This document shows positions 44,137 through 52,765 of a DNA stretch of 64,000 bases, in pieces; within the stretch, counting starts at the first letter, position 1, and each line of letters begins with the position of its first letter. The notes beneath the pieces are model-generated. The model ran no database searches, was not told the DNA's origin, and worked only from the letters and a program-made list of their open reading frames with translations. Location of the stretch: contig JAKFVQ010000025.1 in NCBI GenBank assembly GCA_021732085.1, positions 62,001 through 126,000 of the forward strand, read 5' to 3'. Both the position numbers and the translations under genes were made by a program. Source of the stretch: Candidatus Obscuribacterales bacterium. GTDB taxonomy: Bacteria; Cyanobacteriota; Vampirovibrionia; Obscuribacterales; Obscuribacteraceae.

Positions 44137-45279
44137 TCACCAACGCATTCCTGAATTCATACCATAACCGCCGTAGCCCCCGTAGCCTCCATAGCTGCCG
44201 GGCATGCCACCATAACCGCCACCATAACCACCCATCATGTTGCTCAATCCGCCACTCATCATGCTACTCATTCCCATACTGCCAGCCATTGTGCCAGCCG
44301 CCATGACGGTGCGGCCCAAATCCTGCCCTAGTTTTTTCAAAAACGGATGTCCCTGCTTTTGTTTCTCTTCGTCTGTGGATCTGGAATTCTTTGAACTTGC
44401 CAATATAGGCGTACTTGCGTAGAGATTGTGTGTTTGCGAGAAGGTTGGCTGCAATGCTGCCATCAAACTACTAATTCTGGTCGGCAGCGGCGCAAAGTGT
44501 TTAGTTGGCTGAGTGGAAAAGACTGTTTGCTCCAATCGGGCGACTCTATTATTTAACGAGTCAGTATAAGTTCTTCCGTAGACTTGTTGTTCCATTGATG
44601 AAACCTCCGCTTTCAAGGACGGTGGTTTTTGCGGACCTTTTATGGAGGCTGAATCAGACGGAGATTCATTGTCTTTTGAATAGGCAGCGTACTCATTCTC
44701 AGATGAATACGCTGCAGACGGTGGATACGTAGCGGCCGGATAGCCCTGTGGATAGGCAGCGGACGGATAAGCAGAGGGATCCGAAACAGCGACTGGATAT
44801 CCGGATGGGTTCGCCACGGTTGGATACCCCGGTGGATACGCTACTGGTCCACTACCCTGCTGATAGGCAGTATTTACTTCACCTTCTCTTTGATCCGCTG
44901 TCGATGCGGCATATCGTGGCGCAGGAGAGGGAGTAGGAGAACTGGGGCTCATATGCACTTCTGAAAGAATGTGTGCCATCCGGTCATGTACGCTTCCGGA
45001 TCTTGCTGAACCATACACAAATCGTTCAATTCTATCGAGCCTAATTTGCGGCGAATCAGTAGGAAAGTCGTGGGAAAAAAATTTGTTTTCGAGTGAGGAG
45101 AGCTCTTCTGCCGTTTGTGGATCATTCGAAGGAGATGCGTCACCATTCGCGATGGAACTTGGCAATGCCAAACCGATGCCTGGAGAATCATCTGCCCGCG
45201 CGGTTGATGCCGCCAGGACAAACAAGACAAGACTAAACAAAAGGCACTGATGGGATTTTTTTAGAAACATAAGACGCAT
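44137..45279 (-). CDS. Secreted repeat protein with Pro/Tyr/Ser-rich linker and Gly/Tyr-rich tail
   Basis: 380 aa from ATG 45279 (other in-frame starts nearby). Signal peptide CLLFSLVLFVLAASTARA. Two related helical modules are visible: LSSLENKFFSHDFPTDSPQI followed by RLDRIERFVYG, and VSSMEQQVYGRTYTDSLNNR followed by VARLEQTVFS. Between them lies a repeated YPxGYP/AYP tract (about 140-200). The C-terminus is Met- and Gly-rich and ends in repeated GGYGG units. I do not know its function; probably a surface or envelope structural protein. Confidence 0.75.
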   Translation of the reverse strand: MRLMFLKKSHQCLLFSLVLFVLAASTARADDSPGIGLALPSSIANGDASPSNDPQTAEELSSLENKFFSHDFPTDSPQIRLDRIERFVYGSARSGSVHDRMAHILSEVHMSPSSPTPSPAPRYAASTADQREGEVNTAYQQGSGPVAYPPGYPTVANPSGYPVAVSDPSAYPSAAYPQGYPAATYPPSAAYSSENEYAAYSKDNESPSDSASIKGPQKPPSLKAEVSSMEQQVYGRTYTDSLNNRVARLEQTVFSTQPTKHFAPLPTRISSLMAALQPTFSQTHNLYASTPILASSKNSRSTDEEKQKQGHPFLKKLGQDLGRTVMAAGTMAGSMGMSSMMSGGLSNMMGGYGGGYGGMPGSYGGYGGYGGYGMNSGMRW

Positions 45280-45493
45280 TCTCGCATAACTTGCAGCGGT
45301 TTTACCAATATCTCGGTCAATTTGCAAACATCTGACTTCTCAACTGCAATACAAGAAAAGAAATCAGCATTGGGGGGTAGGAGAACCTGTTCATGGCACC
45401 ATTATTCTTTAGCTGAGCAGTCCACAATTCTTCTAGAGAGCATCTACTCGTGGACAAAATTCAGAAGCTTTAAGGAGGATGCACCCATCGATG

Positions 45494-46723
45494 CTACTTT
45501 GACGGAAAAATAGTGATTGGTCCTTTAGATTTCCCTTCTTCTGAAATGAATTCAGTTCCTGAGAAATATCCATTGGAGGCTCCGTCCTTTTGAAACGCAT
45601 ACAAGGCATCGGCTCGTGCAAGAATGCCGATCTTATCTATTTCTCCGCTGGGATACTTGTATATGTACACTTCTTTTGGAAACGATGCATTCTGATTCGA
45701 CGGCACTAAATCAGCGACCAATTCTGTGTCACCGTCCATCTCATACGCGTACATTTTTGAAAACGTAGGGTCGTAGATCATGTACAGGTCGTCGTTCCCT
45801 ATCTGGCATTTCCAAATGGTGTTTCCTGTACGATTTTCTATGGTACCGTTCATGATACCAAGGCTCTGCTCAAAATTCGGGTCCTTAGCAGGAACACCGG
45901 CGCAATCTGTCTTAGTCAATGCTTCTGACGAAGCGAGCTTCGCAAGTATTGCTTTTGATCCTTCCTCTACATACGCAGGTGGCGGCAATCCGACAGGAAC
46001 ACTACTTGAATCCGGCGCGACTGGCGTAGTTACAGCAACTGAAGAGCCAGCCGGCTCTTCAGGAGGCCCTTGCGGAGTCCCTTGAACGCCCGGGTCAACG
46101 CTTCGTCCTGTTTGTGTGCCTGGACCATTAGAAGGATTCTGTCCAGTTCCTGTTAGCATGCCTTTGCCATAAAATACAGCCGCAGTAATTCCAGCTCCTA
46201 CAAGGAGGAGCAAAACGATGGATGCCACTAAGATAGCCACAACCGGAGTTCCAGACTTCTGTGTATTGTTGCTGGTGGACACACGTGAAGGAGGCGGCGC
46301 CTTCATTGATAATTCATTGCCAGCAGACTTCATTGATGATGCCCTCGGCGGCGGAGCACTTGCATCATTAAACTCAGGAACAGTTTCTACTGTTTTCCAA
46401 TCGCTAAATTTCTCGCACCATATCAAACTCTTAGCGTTTAAAGTTCGATTCTGCAACAGCGCTCTCAGCTGAGCCTCAGAAACAGGACCGCGCTTTTCAT
46501 CATTCAGTCCGTAAAACCACTCCTCCCCATTCTGCACGGAGGCAGACGGAGAAGCATTATCCAACAATACGGTTGAAGCAGGCTGCCAATCAGTCATCCC
46601 GTCAGTCCATACCAGCACTGTCGGCGCAAAAATCTCTTTGCTCACCATTTGGCGCAGATTGCTCTCCGCAATAGGTCCCTCTTTCTGTTGATTGTTCATG
46701 TAAAACCATTTGCGCTCGCTCAT
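45494..46723 (-). CDS. Membrane protein with two GYF_2 domains
   Basis: 409 aa with GGAGAGG before the ATG. Two GYF_2 domains: KWFYMNNQQKEGPIAESNLR...LVWTDGMTDWQPAS (1-50) and EWFYGLNDEKRGPVSEAQLR...LIWCEKFSDWKTVE (66-115). Then a Pro/Ser linker, one membrane helix (VVAILVASIVLLLLVGAGIT), a Gly/Pro/Thr-rich region and an exported C-terminal part with a VPAKDPNFEQSLGIMNGTIE stretch. GYF_2 domains are predicted to bind proline-rich ligands on the cytosolic side. Partner unknown. Confidence 0.85.
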   Translation of the reverse strand: MSERKWFYMNNQQKEGPIAESNLRQMVSKEIFAPTVLVWTDGMTDWQPASTVLLDNASPSASVQNGEEWFYGLNDEKRGPVSEAQLRALLQNRTLNAKSLIWCEKFSDWKTVETVPEFNDASAPPPRASSMKSAGNELSMKAPPPSRVSTSNNTQKSGTPVVAILVASIVLLLLVGAGITAAVFYGKGMLTGTGQNPSNGPGTQTGRSVDPGVQGTPQGPPEEPAGSSVAVTTPVAPDSSSVPVGLPPPAYVEEGSKAILAKLASSEALTKTDCAGVPAKDPNFEQSLGIMNGTIENRTGNTIWKCQIGNDDLYMIYDPTFSKMYAYEMDGDTELVADLVPSNQNASFPKEVYIYKYPSGEIDKIGILARADALYAFQKDGASNGYFSGTEFISEEGKSKGPITIFPSK

Positions 46724-46903
46724 GAAAACCTCTCCAGATAAGATCTATTGCCTATGCGGCTTCTAAGTCCTGCTGAAGATACACCATAATGGCTAGATGC
46801 ACTACAGGCTCTGAATGAACCGGTCTATGCATCGCTAGGAACGGTTCACTGGAACTCGATGGCGGATATACTGAGTTTGGCTTGCTCAAGGAGAAGAGAA
46901 GAC

Positions 46904-47647
46904 ATGTCAGCATCAGGATGGGAAGCACTTGCCCAGTGGGGAGAGGATGCAACTCGCATCGAACGCCTAACCGGTGGAGTCGCTAATTATGTGTGGAGCG
47001 TGCGCATCAATGGGCAACTCGCGGTTGGCCGCCTCGGCAAAAGGAGCGACGAGGATCTCCAATGGGAGGCAGAGCTTCTTCAATACCTCGATAGTAAGGG
47101 ACTGACCGTGCCTGTGGCAATCCCGACTAACGACGGTCGGTTTTTCGCTAACGGACTGACGGTGATGCGCTTTATGGAAGGCGGACCGCCAGAAACCGAG
47201 TCCGATTGGCGACGCGTTGCAGATGCGCTTCGCGAGCTACACCTTCTGACGCAAGGTTGGCCGCAACGCCCCGGATGGAAGTCGTCAATCGATCTTTTGC
47301 AAGCCGATTCAGGAACGAAAGTTGATCTCCTCGCGATGCCGCCCGATGGCGTTGCTCGATGCCGTGCAGCCTGGGCGAGATTCAGGGGACGTCAGACATG
47401 CGTGGTGCACGGCAATCCGAACTCTGCGGCCAATGTTCGCATAAGTGCGGACAGGGTCGCACTGATCGATTGGGATGAAGCGCATGTCGATATTCCCGAT
47501 CTCGACCTGGTCTTGCCGCATAACGCCGCCGGTCTTGAAGGCGAAGAATTAGATTTCGCCACCCAAGCGTCCGCCGCATGGGAAGCCGCTGTTTGCTGGG
47601 ACGACGACCACGCGATCAGCCAGCTCGCTGCAGTACGTTCCTTGTAA
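46904..47647 (+). CDS. Aminoglycoside phosphotransferase-family (APH) protein with altered catalytic motif
   Basis: 247 aa from ATG 46904 (AAGGAG 10 nt upstream). APH fold: RLTGGVANYVWSVRINGQLA (nucleotide loop), MRFMEGGPPETESDWRRVAD, and VALIDWDEAHVDIPDLDLVL with the Mg-binding Asp. The Brenner box, normally H-G-D-x-x-x-x-N, reads VVHGNPNSAANV, with Asn in place of the catalytic Asp, so kinase activity is doubtful. The gene is visibly more G+C-rich than its neighbours, suggesting recent acquisition. Two short peptide genes follow downstream. Confidence 0.85.
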   Translation: MSASGWEALAQWGEDATRIERLTGGVANYVWSVRINGQLAVGRLGKRSDEDLQWEAELLQYLDSKGLTVPVAIPTNDGRFFANGLTVMRFMEGGPPETESDWRRVADALRELHLLTQGWPQRPGWKSSIDLLQADSGTKVDLLAMPPDGVARCRAAWARFRGRQTCVVHGNPNSAANVRISADRVALIDWDEAHVDIPDLDLVLPHNAAGLEGEELDFATQASAAWEAAVCWDDDHAISQLAAVRSL

Positions 47648-47752
47648 GCCTAAGCGCGATATCCAAAATCACAACTGCTCACATTCACGCTCACAAATTC
47701 CTCACTCCTTTGGCTTAAAGTTCACTGTATCAACACAAAATGAGAGACGGCA

Positions 47753-47863
47753 ATGACTTCGGCAAAAAATTCAAATGATGTGAGGAAGCAAGTGCATTCA
47801 ACTCAGCTTGTGCCCACAACAAAAGTCGAAATCTACGCCGCAGTAATCTCCGATCTGTGGTAA
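47753..47863 (+). CDS. Possible small peptide gene 1 (36 codons)
   Basis: 36 codons from ATG 47753 with a modest GAGA site upstream. It starts MTSAKNSNDVRKQV and ends KVEIYAAVISDLW. Polar, charged first half and a hydrophobic end, with no Cys. It is followed after 16 bp by a strong 14-bp stem-loop and then by the Cys-containing peptide gene. Precursor-peptide-like, but evidence is only length, spacing and neighbourhood. Confidence 0.35.
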   Translation: MTSAKNSNDVRKQVHSTQLVPTTKVEIYAAVISDLW

Positions 47864-47879
47864 ACGGTTCAGCCATTTC

Positions 47880-47933
47880 AAAATGAATTGTGCTAGCAGA
47901 GCATCTGTAGCTCTGAGGTGCACGATTCATTTT
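47880..47933 (+). terminator. Long stem-loop between two small peptide genes
   Basis: AAAATGAATTGTGC (47880-47893) pairs with GCACGATTCATTTT (47920-47933) over 14 positions (one G-U); inside it AGAGC (47898-47902) pairs with GCTCT (47910-47914). It ends in TTTT and starts with AAAA, so it can act as a bidirectional terminator, or as a processing or attenuation element controlling the second peptide. Confidence 0.65.
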
Positions 47934-47974
47934 CCGCTTACCGTAATACCAATAAACTATCGGAGTAATGAATC

Positions 47975-48163
47975 ATGAATGAAACAAGAAAGTCTGACAC
48001 TGTCGTAACAGCTTCAAGAACAAGAAAGTCTCTCCCAAAATTCAAAGTATTGAAAAACTCATTTCAACAAGCTTTGGTCACTGGCGGTGGACAAGTCACA
48101 GGAATCTCGATCGAGAATTGCACCACACCTTACTGCGCAACTCAGCGTCAAACAGTTTGCTAG
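47975..48163 (+). CDS. Possible RiPP/bacteriocin-like precursor peptide (62 aa)
   Basis: 62 codons from ATG 47975 with CGGAG nine bases upstream. The first ~35 residues are basic and polar (MNETRKSDTVVTASRTRKSL, PKFKVLKNSFQQALV), then a triple-Gly (VTGGG), then a short tail QVTG and ISIENCTTPYCATQRQTVC. Leader + Gly-Gly + a Cys/Thr-rich tail is the layout of double-glycine-cleaved precursor peptides, and the tail resembles the ring A/B region of nisin-type lanthipeptides (ISLCTPGCKT). No modification enzyme is in the immediate neighbourhood, so this is a candidate only. Confidence 0.5.
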   Translation: MNETRKSDTVVTASRTRKSLPKFKVLKNSFQQALVTGGGQVTGISIENCTTPYCATQRQTVC

Positions 48164-48183
48164 AGTATTTTGAATGATTGCGG

Positions 48184-48203
48184 GGGGAGCTGGCTAGCTT
48201 CCC
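48184..48203 (+). terminator. Hairpin after the small peptide gene
   Basis: GGGGAGCT and AGCTTCCC (one G-T) around GGCT, 20 bp after the peptide stop. No T-run. A second small stem (AAGGCA/TGCCTT, 48243-48260) overlaps the end of the opposing gene. Together they separate convergent genes. Confidence 0.4.
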
Positions 48204-48258
48204 TCATCGTCTAACTTAGCCGCCTAGCAAGCCGCATTACACAAGGCATCGTCTTGCC

Positions 48259-49047
48259 TTAACGGCGTAGGTTTTGACGTTCAACATCGCCAAATTGGAA
48301 ATTTTGATATTGATTGCTTGTGGCGGTGCCGATGCTAGCTTGCTGATTCACAATTTGCCGCATGGATCCTTTAGGATAACGCAACGTGCTCGTGCCGTTG
48401 AGATCAGCGATTGCTTGGTAAACGGCTTGATCATAGGCTTGAATGCCTGATGACTGCGTGATTCGAATATTGATGATTGTTTTGTTGGGAAGAACATCGC
48501 ACGAATACCAGGCTGAAATGCCTAGAGGATAACGGCTCACCATCATTTGTTGACGCGGATCAAAATAGAAGTTGACATTGTTGTGCACATTAATGCGCGC
48601 AATTACATTGTTCTGAATTGCTTTTTGCAAATTGTTGCGCCAGCGATCCCATTCGACAAGCAATTCTTGATTGGCAGAATCCTGATCTATATTGCCTTGC
48701 ATGGGAGGACCTTGATTCGTTCCACCTTGCAGCATCGAACCCATTGGACCCGATTGTGCAGCGCCGGCCTGCATTGTTCCTATTGGAAAAACATTGGATT
48801 CCAAACCACCGTTAAGTGGTTGTGCGTATCCATCCTGCGCCCCGCCTTGCAGCGGAGCCGCGTCCGCATCCGTCATTCCCTCTAACTTGCGTTGTTTTTT
48901 CTTGCGTTCGGGTTTCAGATATTGATTCTCGGTCAGCCCTCCTTGCAAAGGCTCCTCGCCAAAGCAAGCACAAATGGTTGATGAAGCGAACAACGCCAGC
49001 ATCAATGGAGCGGTAAGAATTTTAGAATAGGCTTTATGTTCGCACAT
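48259..49047 (-). CDS. Secreted protein with LQGG repeats and TonB-C-like domain
   Basis: 262 aa. Signal peptide ILTAPLMLALFASSTICACF. Then four to five short repeats built on PLQGG/LNGG/MLQGG (about 33-118) and a C-terminal domain: EWDRWRNNLQKAIQNNVIAR, a basic beta strand, SCDVLPNKTIINIRITQSSG and IQAYDQAVYQAIADLNGTST. That pattern (helix, beta, 'ITxSSG...D.A...AI') is the TonB C-terminal fold. No membrane anchor other than the signal. Likely a periplasmic interaction protein; exact role unknown. Confidence 0.75.
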   Translation of the reverse strand: MCEHKAYSKILTAPLMLALFASSTICACFGEEPLQGGLTENQYLKPERKKKQRKLEGMTDADAAPLQGGAQDGYAQPLNGGLESNVFPIGTMQAGAAQSGPMGSMLQGGTNQGPPMQGNIDQDSANQELLVEWDRWRNNLQKAIQNNVIARINVHNNVNFYFDPRQQMMVSRYPLGISAWYSCDVLPNKTIINIRITQSSGIQAYDQAVYQAIADLNGTSTLRYPKGSMRQIVNQQASIGTATSNQYQNFQFGDVERQNLRR

Positions 49048-49357
49048 GGATTCTACTGTTCTTCTTGGGTTCTATTTATCACCTTCCCCACCTGGCGCTT
49101 AGTTACACCAGGCTGGCGGAAGTTCCCACAAGCTTGGCAACCCGAAAACAATCAAGCAACCCTTCAAGCAACCCCTTCTCGTGCAGAGCGATTGGCTAAA
49201 GCGCCTTATGCCTATGTCATTCCAAGCCAAAACATCCAATTTCGCCCCAGATGAGCCTCAACTCAAAGTCCCAGCAATGGGAACCTTTAGCAGCGCTTCA
49301 GATGTCTTAGAAGCACATCTGCTAGCATCTTGATTGACTTTACGAGGTTTGGAAGCA

Positions 49358-49954
49358 ATGCATAATAAGTTCGCCGCAGGCATTTTCTTCGCCGTCCTGA
49401 TGCTGGTATCGCCAGCAGTGCTAGCCAATGAAAAAAGCGATGAGAAAGCAAATGAGAAAGCCATTGAGAAGAATGCCGTCGAAACGACGAAAGCCCCATT
49501 CACGAAGGTCGTAAAGGACGATAAGGGAGACCAAGAAGTGAAAGCTCCCTTCACTAAAGTGATCAAGAACGCCGACGGCAGTGAAACAGTGAAAGCGCCA
49601 TTCACCAAAGTGAAGAAAGACGGTCACGACAACGAAACAGTAAAAGCACCATTCACATCAGTCAGGATGGAAGCCAACGGCAATGAAACGGTTAAGGCTC
49701 CGTTCACCAAAGTAGTAAAAGACGGATCGGGAAATGAAACCGTAAAGGCTCCATTCGTTAAAGTCCAGGAGAGCGCCAACGGCGACAGAGTAGTTAAAGC
49801 TCCCTTCGTCAAAGTTGAACACGTTGGTGGAAAGGTGCACATCAAGGCCCCCTTCGTAAACAAATGGATGACCGAAGAAGAGTACCAGGCGAAACACGCT
49901 AAAAAAGAACGGGACGATGACAAAAACGAGAAAACCGACAAAAACGACGACTAA
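49358..49954 (+). CDS. Secreted protein with seven 17-residue KAPFTKV repeats
   Basis: 198 aa from ATG 49358 (GGAAG upstream). Signal peptide FAAGIFFAVLMLVSPAVLA, a Lys/Glu-rich start, then seven units of 16-17 residues starting KAPFTKV, e.g. KAPFTKVVKDGSGNETV (51 bp each), with the last ones as KAPFVKV, and a charged tail (KHAKKERDDDKNEKTDKNDD). The repeat units are similar but not identical, so they drifted after expansion. Pattern suggests a beta-rich extended repeat at the cell surface; function unknown. Confidence 0.8.
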   Translation: MHNKFAAGIFFAVLMLVSPAVLANEKSDEKANEKAIEKNAVETTKAPFTKVVKDDKGDQEVKAPFTKVIKNADGSETVKAPFTKVKKDGHDNETVKAPFTSVRMEANGNETVKAPFTKVVKDGSGNETVKAPFVKVQESANGDRVVKAPFVKVEHVGGKVHIKAPFVNKWMTEEEYQAKHAKKERDDDKNEKTDKNDD

Positions 49955-50188
49955 GTCATCCGTCTCTCTCGCTCAGACCAGACTATAGATATTCCTTCCG
50001 GGCAGTTTATCTAGCCCCTAGAGCCCTCTTGGGCTTTGGCCGGGAGCCTATGAGAAAACCGCAAAACGCCTGCTAACACGGGATATTTTCAGACTAGCAG
50101 ATGAATTTCGGTTGCCAAGGGGCTAATTTTTAGAGAGAGGGGGTAGTGAATATTATGAATCATGGATTCATTCTAGGGGGATACGAAA
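49955..50188. other. Intergenic region with small hairpin
   Basis: 234 bp without a gene. A 5-bp stem AGCCC/GGGCT at 50022-50035 followed by TT is a weak terminator for the repeat-protein gene. The end holds GGGGGA before the next start. Confidence 0.35.
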
Positions 50189-50716
50189 GTGAATAAGAAG
50201 ATCATGATTGCAGGAGTTCTTGCAATTTCTATAGCGAATTTTTTACTACCAGCAGCCAGTGAAGCCGCGCCGAAGAAAGCAGCAGCTTCTGCAGCAAAGA
50301 AGGCTGAATTACCAACAGTTCTGACTGGATTTCCTACAAATTTGACAGTGCAAGTACTTCGTTGCGTACGCGCAAATGTTGCCGAATTCGGCAGAAACAA
50401 CGTGGTTGTTTTGCAATATAGACTGAAGAAAGTCGGACCGAATACAGGCGCAGTAAAGTATTTTGGTGACGCGCGCTTCATAGCGCTGGAAATAAAAGTG
50501 AAAGACGCATCGCTGGGTTCGGCCTATGAAGTTATTTCAGGAGCCGGTCACGAACACAGCACTCGTTCAGAAGACGTCGATACAACAAACTGGACAGTAG
50601 GACAAACAGGCGATGGCTATGCGTGGTTCAAAATTCCAGACGACGTAACAACGCTCGATGTATTCTTTCCAAAAACGAGCCCTGTAAGAATACCAATCGA
50701 AGTACCAAAAGCCTAA
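50189..50716 (+). CDS. Secreted protein, unknown function
   Basis: 175 aa; start GTG at 50189 with GGGGGA seven bases upstream. Signal peptide MIAGVLAISIANFLLPAASE then a Lys/Ala stretch. The mature part is beta-rich with one long strand pattern: LTVQVLRCVRANVAEF, NNVVVLQYRLKKVGPNTGAV, FIALEIKVKDAS, and WFKIPDDVTTLDVFFPKTSP. It has the look of an immunoglobulin-like (DUF4352-type) domain, which I offer only as a guess. A terminator follows 18 bp after the stop. Confidence 0.75.
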   Translation: MNKKIMIAGVLAISIANFLLPAASEAAPKKAAASAAKKAELPTVLTGFPTNLTVQVLRCVRANVAEFGRNNVVVLQYRLKKVGPNTGAVKYFGDARFIALEIKVKDASLGSAYEVISGAGHEHSTRSEDVDTTNWTVGQTGDGYAWFKIPDDVTTLDVFFPKTSPVRIPIEVPKA

Positions 50717-50734
50717 TAAGCATTGCAGCAATCC

Positions 50735-50764
50735 AAAGCCCTCTTAACGGAGGGCTTTTCTTTA
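50735..50764 (+). terminator. Rho-independent terminator
   Basis: AAAGCCCTC and GAGGGCTTT form a 9-bp stem with a short loop followed by TTTCTTTAA. Confidence 0.9.
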
Positions 50765-50906
50765 ATGCACTGAAAATTATTGATTGCACAATCACTGCAC
50801 CCAATCCGCCTCAATACAAGCATATTTTCGCTCCAGAATAAATAGGTTGCATTCGAGGACTAATTCAAAGAAATAGACTAAACTTCTCTTGGCAGGGAGA
50901 ATGCAT

Positions 50907-51746
50907 ATGAAAACCTCACACTCAATCGGTATTGCGATCTGGTTCTTAATCGCGGGCTTACTTGCCTGCCCAACCGCAAGCGCACAGCAATATACGCCTG
51001 GTCAAGCGGTAGAAGTTGACATGGCCGGCATTAATAGCTGGGAAGCGGGAACCGTTGTTCCGTTTCTTCCCGGAGATAGCCAAGATGGATACCTCGTCCG
51101 GGTTAAGGTTCCAAATTACTCCTTATATCCTGATGGAATGCTGGTCCAAAAAATTCACATGCGTCCGGCTGCGAATGCTCCCGCTCAAGCGCCCAACGCA
51201 GGCGCAAATAACCAAGCTCCCCCTCCAGCAGCCAATAATCCGCCACAAGCATGGCAACAGCCGGCGCAAAACCCGGTTGCACCGCCAGTAATTAATCGCC
51301 CTGCAAATCCCCCTGCAGCTGCAGCACCCAGAGGTGCAAAACAAAAGTTCAATCCAGGCGATCGTGTCGAGATAGACAAGGCAAGCATTAATTCATGGGA
51401 AGGTGCCAGTGTTATTCCCTTCGAAGATAGGGATCCCAAAGACGGGAGCATGGTTCGCATTCGTATCGATGGTTACACGATCACACCTCACGGTCTGCTA
51501 GTTCCTGTCGAGCGCCTACGTGCCGCGGGAGGCGCAGCACAGGTGGTTCAGCGCAACATTGGAGATAGAGTAGACGCACTATGCACAGGTTTATGGTATC
51601 TCGCTACAATCATCGACAAGAAGGGCGTAGACGAGTACAAAGTGCGGTATGACGTCGGCGGCGTCGTAAATGAAGAATGGGTAGATCCAACACGATTGGC
51701 TGCCCCCGGACAAGGACGCGGGGCCCGTGGAGGCCCGGGACTCTAA
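50907..51746 (+). CDS. Secreted protein with three Tudor/agenet-like domains
   Basis: 279 aa from ATG 50907 (GGGAGA seven bases upstream; ATG 50901 possible). Signal peptide SIGIAIWFLIAGLLACPTAS ending ASAQ. Two repeated modules, YTPGQAVEVDMAGINSWEAG and FNPGDRVEIDKASINSWEGA, flank an Ala/Pro/Gln-rich linker, and a third at the end, RNIGDRVDALCTGLWYLATI then DKKGVDEYKVRYDVGGVVNE, looks like a Tudor/agenet beta barrel. These folds are typical of eukaryotic chromatin proteins; in an exported bacterial protein they more likely bind peptides or glycans. Confidence 0.8.
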   Translation: MKTSHSIGIAIWFLIAGLLACPTASAQQYTPGQAVEVDMAGINSWEAGTVVPFLPGDSQDGYLVRVKVPNYSLYPDGMLVQKIHMRPAANAPAQAPNAGANNQAPPPAANNPPQAWQQPAQNPVAPPVINRPANPPAAAAPRGAKQKFNPGDRVEIDKASINSWEGASVIPFEDRDPKDGSMVRIRIDGYTITPHGLLVPVERLRAAGGAAQVVQRNIGDRVDALCTGLWYLATIIDKKGVDEYKVRYDVGGVVNEEWVDPTRLAAPGQGRGARGGPGL

Positions 51747-51804
51747 GACTTCGGCATAAATATAACTAGTCAAAAATTGTCTTGGTGTTTCGCAGAGGAT
51801 TTGA

Positions 51805-52734
51805 ATGCCTGTCATAAACGGATTGAAATCAAAATGCTTCATTTCTAAATGGCATAGAATCATGCCGTTTCCTCTTTCTGCCGTTTTAGTTTTGCTACCG
51901 AACGTGGATGGATACGCACAAGAACAGAATCAAGAAGCCTTTCAACTATCTGTAACTCAAAGCAACGTCCTTCAAAATAAGCAGCCTCCGCCAACACCCA
52001 ACCATGCTCAGTTTGCGCCGCCAAATCAATCACAATTTGCGGGACCTTCTCAGCCACAATATGCAAATCAAAACAGCCCACAATTTAGAGGGCAAGTCCT
52101 GATGCCGCCAACCCGGGTGTTCAGTGCCGCAGCGGCTAGTCATAGCGGACCAGGGCTGCTTAACGATTCAAGCCCCCTAGCCTATGATCTTACAATCTGT
52201 CAGGATGATCCCAATTTCCATCCACCGTATCTGGTACCAAATCCCGAGATCCTCAACCCCGGATCAGGATTCGGAGAGTCTCCTCAAAATGTCCGTCTAT
52301 GGCAAACCTGGGCTGACCATGTAGCGATGGCGGCATGGACGGCTTGGCGGCAGCACGCGTTGCCGGAATTTGGATGTGCGGAAATTGACATTACGCTAAA
52401 TCGTGATGGAAGCTTTCAAGCTAAACGAGGCAACCATCGCTATTACTCAGCCAGACCCGATGTCCCAGTTGAGCAAGCACCGTTTCTAATGCAACTGGAC
52501 CCTTTCCTGAATTACCTACGGAACACAAGGGTGTTTAGGATGCCCGAGGGGATCCGCCTGAATGGCTATTCAACAATCGAATTCCAATTACAAGTTGGAG
52601 TGCGACAAAAAGATCGAGCTAATCCTTACAGCTGGTGCGGTTTCATGAATGACTGGAAATGGTGGACTAACAGTGGGTTGCCAGTTTATGACCGCATTGA
52701 ATCTGAATTAAACGGACTAGGGAAATCGAAATAG
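51805..52734 (+). CDS. Secreted protein with Gln/Pro-rich linker and TonB-C-like end
   Basis: 309 aa; ATG 51805 with GAGG six bases upstream. Signal-like segment MPFPLSAVLVLLPNVDGYAQ. Residues about 60-105 repeat QFAxPxQxQ-type units. The C-terminal domain begins LWQTWADHVAMAAWTAWRQH and continues CAEIDITLNRDGSFQAKRGN, similar in outline to the TonB-C-like domain of the gene at 48259. No known function. Confidence 0.7.
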   Translation: MPVINGLKSKCFISKWHRIMPFPLSAVLVLLPNVDGYAQEQNQEAFQLSVTQSNVLQNKQPPPTPNHAQFAPPNQSQFAGPSQPQYANQNSPQFRGQVLMPPTRVFSAAAASHSGPGLLNDSSPLAYDLTICQDDPNFHPPYLVPNPEILNPGSGFGESPQNVRLWQTWADHVAMAAWTAWRQHALPEFGCAEIDITLNRDGSFQAKRGNHRYYSARPDVPVEQAPFLMQLDPFLNYLRNTRVFRMPEGIRLNGYSTIEFQLQVGVRQKDRANPYSWCGFMNDWKWWTNSGLPVYDRIESELNGLGKSK

Positions 52735-52765
52735 TCACCTTCAGAACGCTGCTAAACTAAGCCAG

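Noticed and set aside
49036..49254. 72-codon plus-strand frame between two genes
   Set aside because: No ribosome site; overlaps the start of the minus-strand gene and lacks protein character.
49358..49954. 51-bp repeats as a possible CRISPR array
   Set aside because: Units are contiguous, vary in sequence, and encode a protein repeat in frame; there are no spacers or cas genes.
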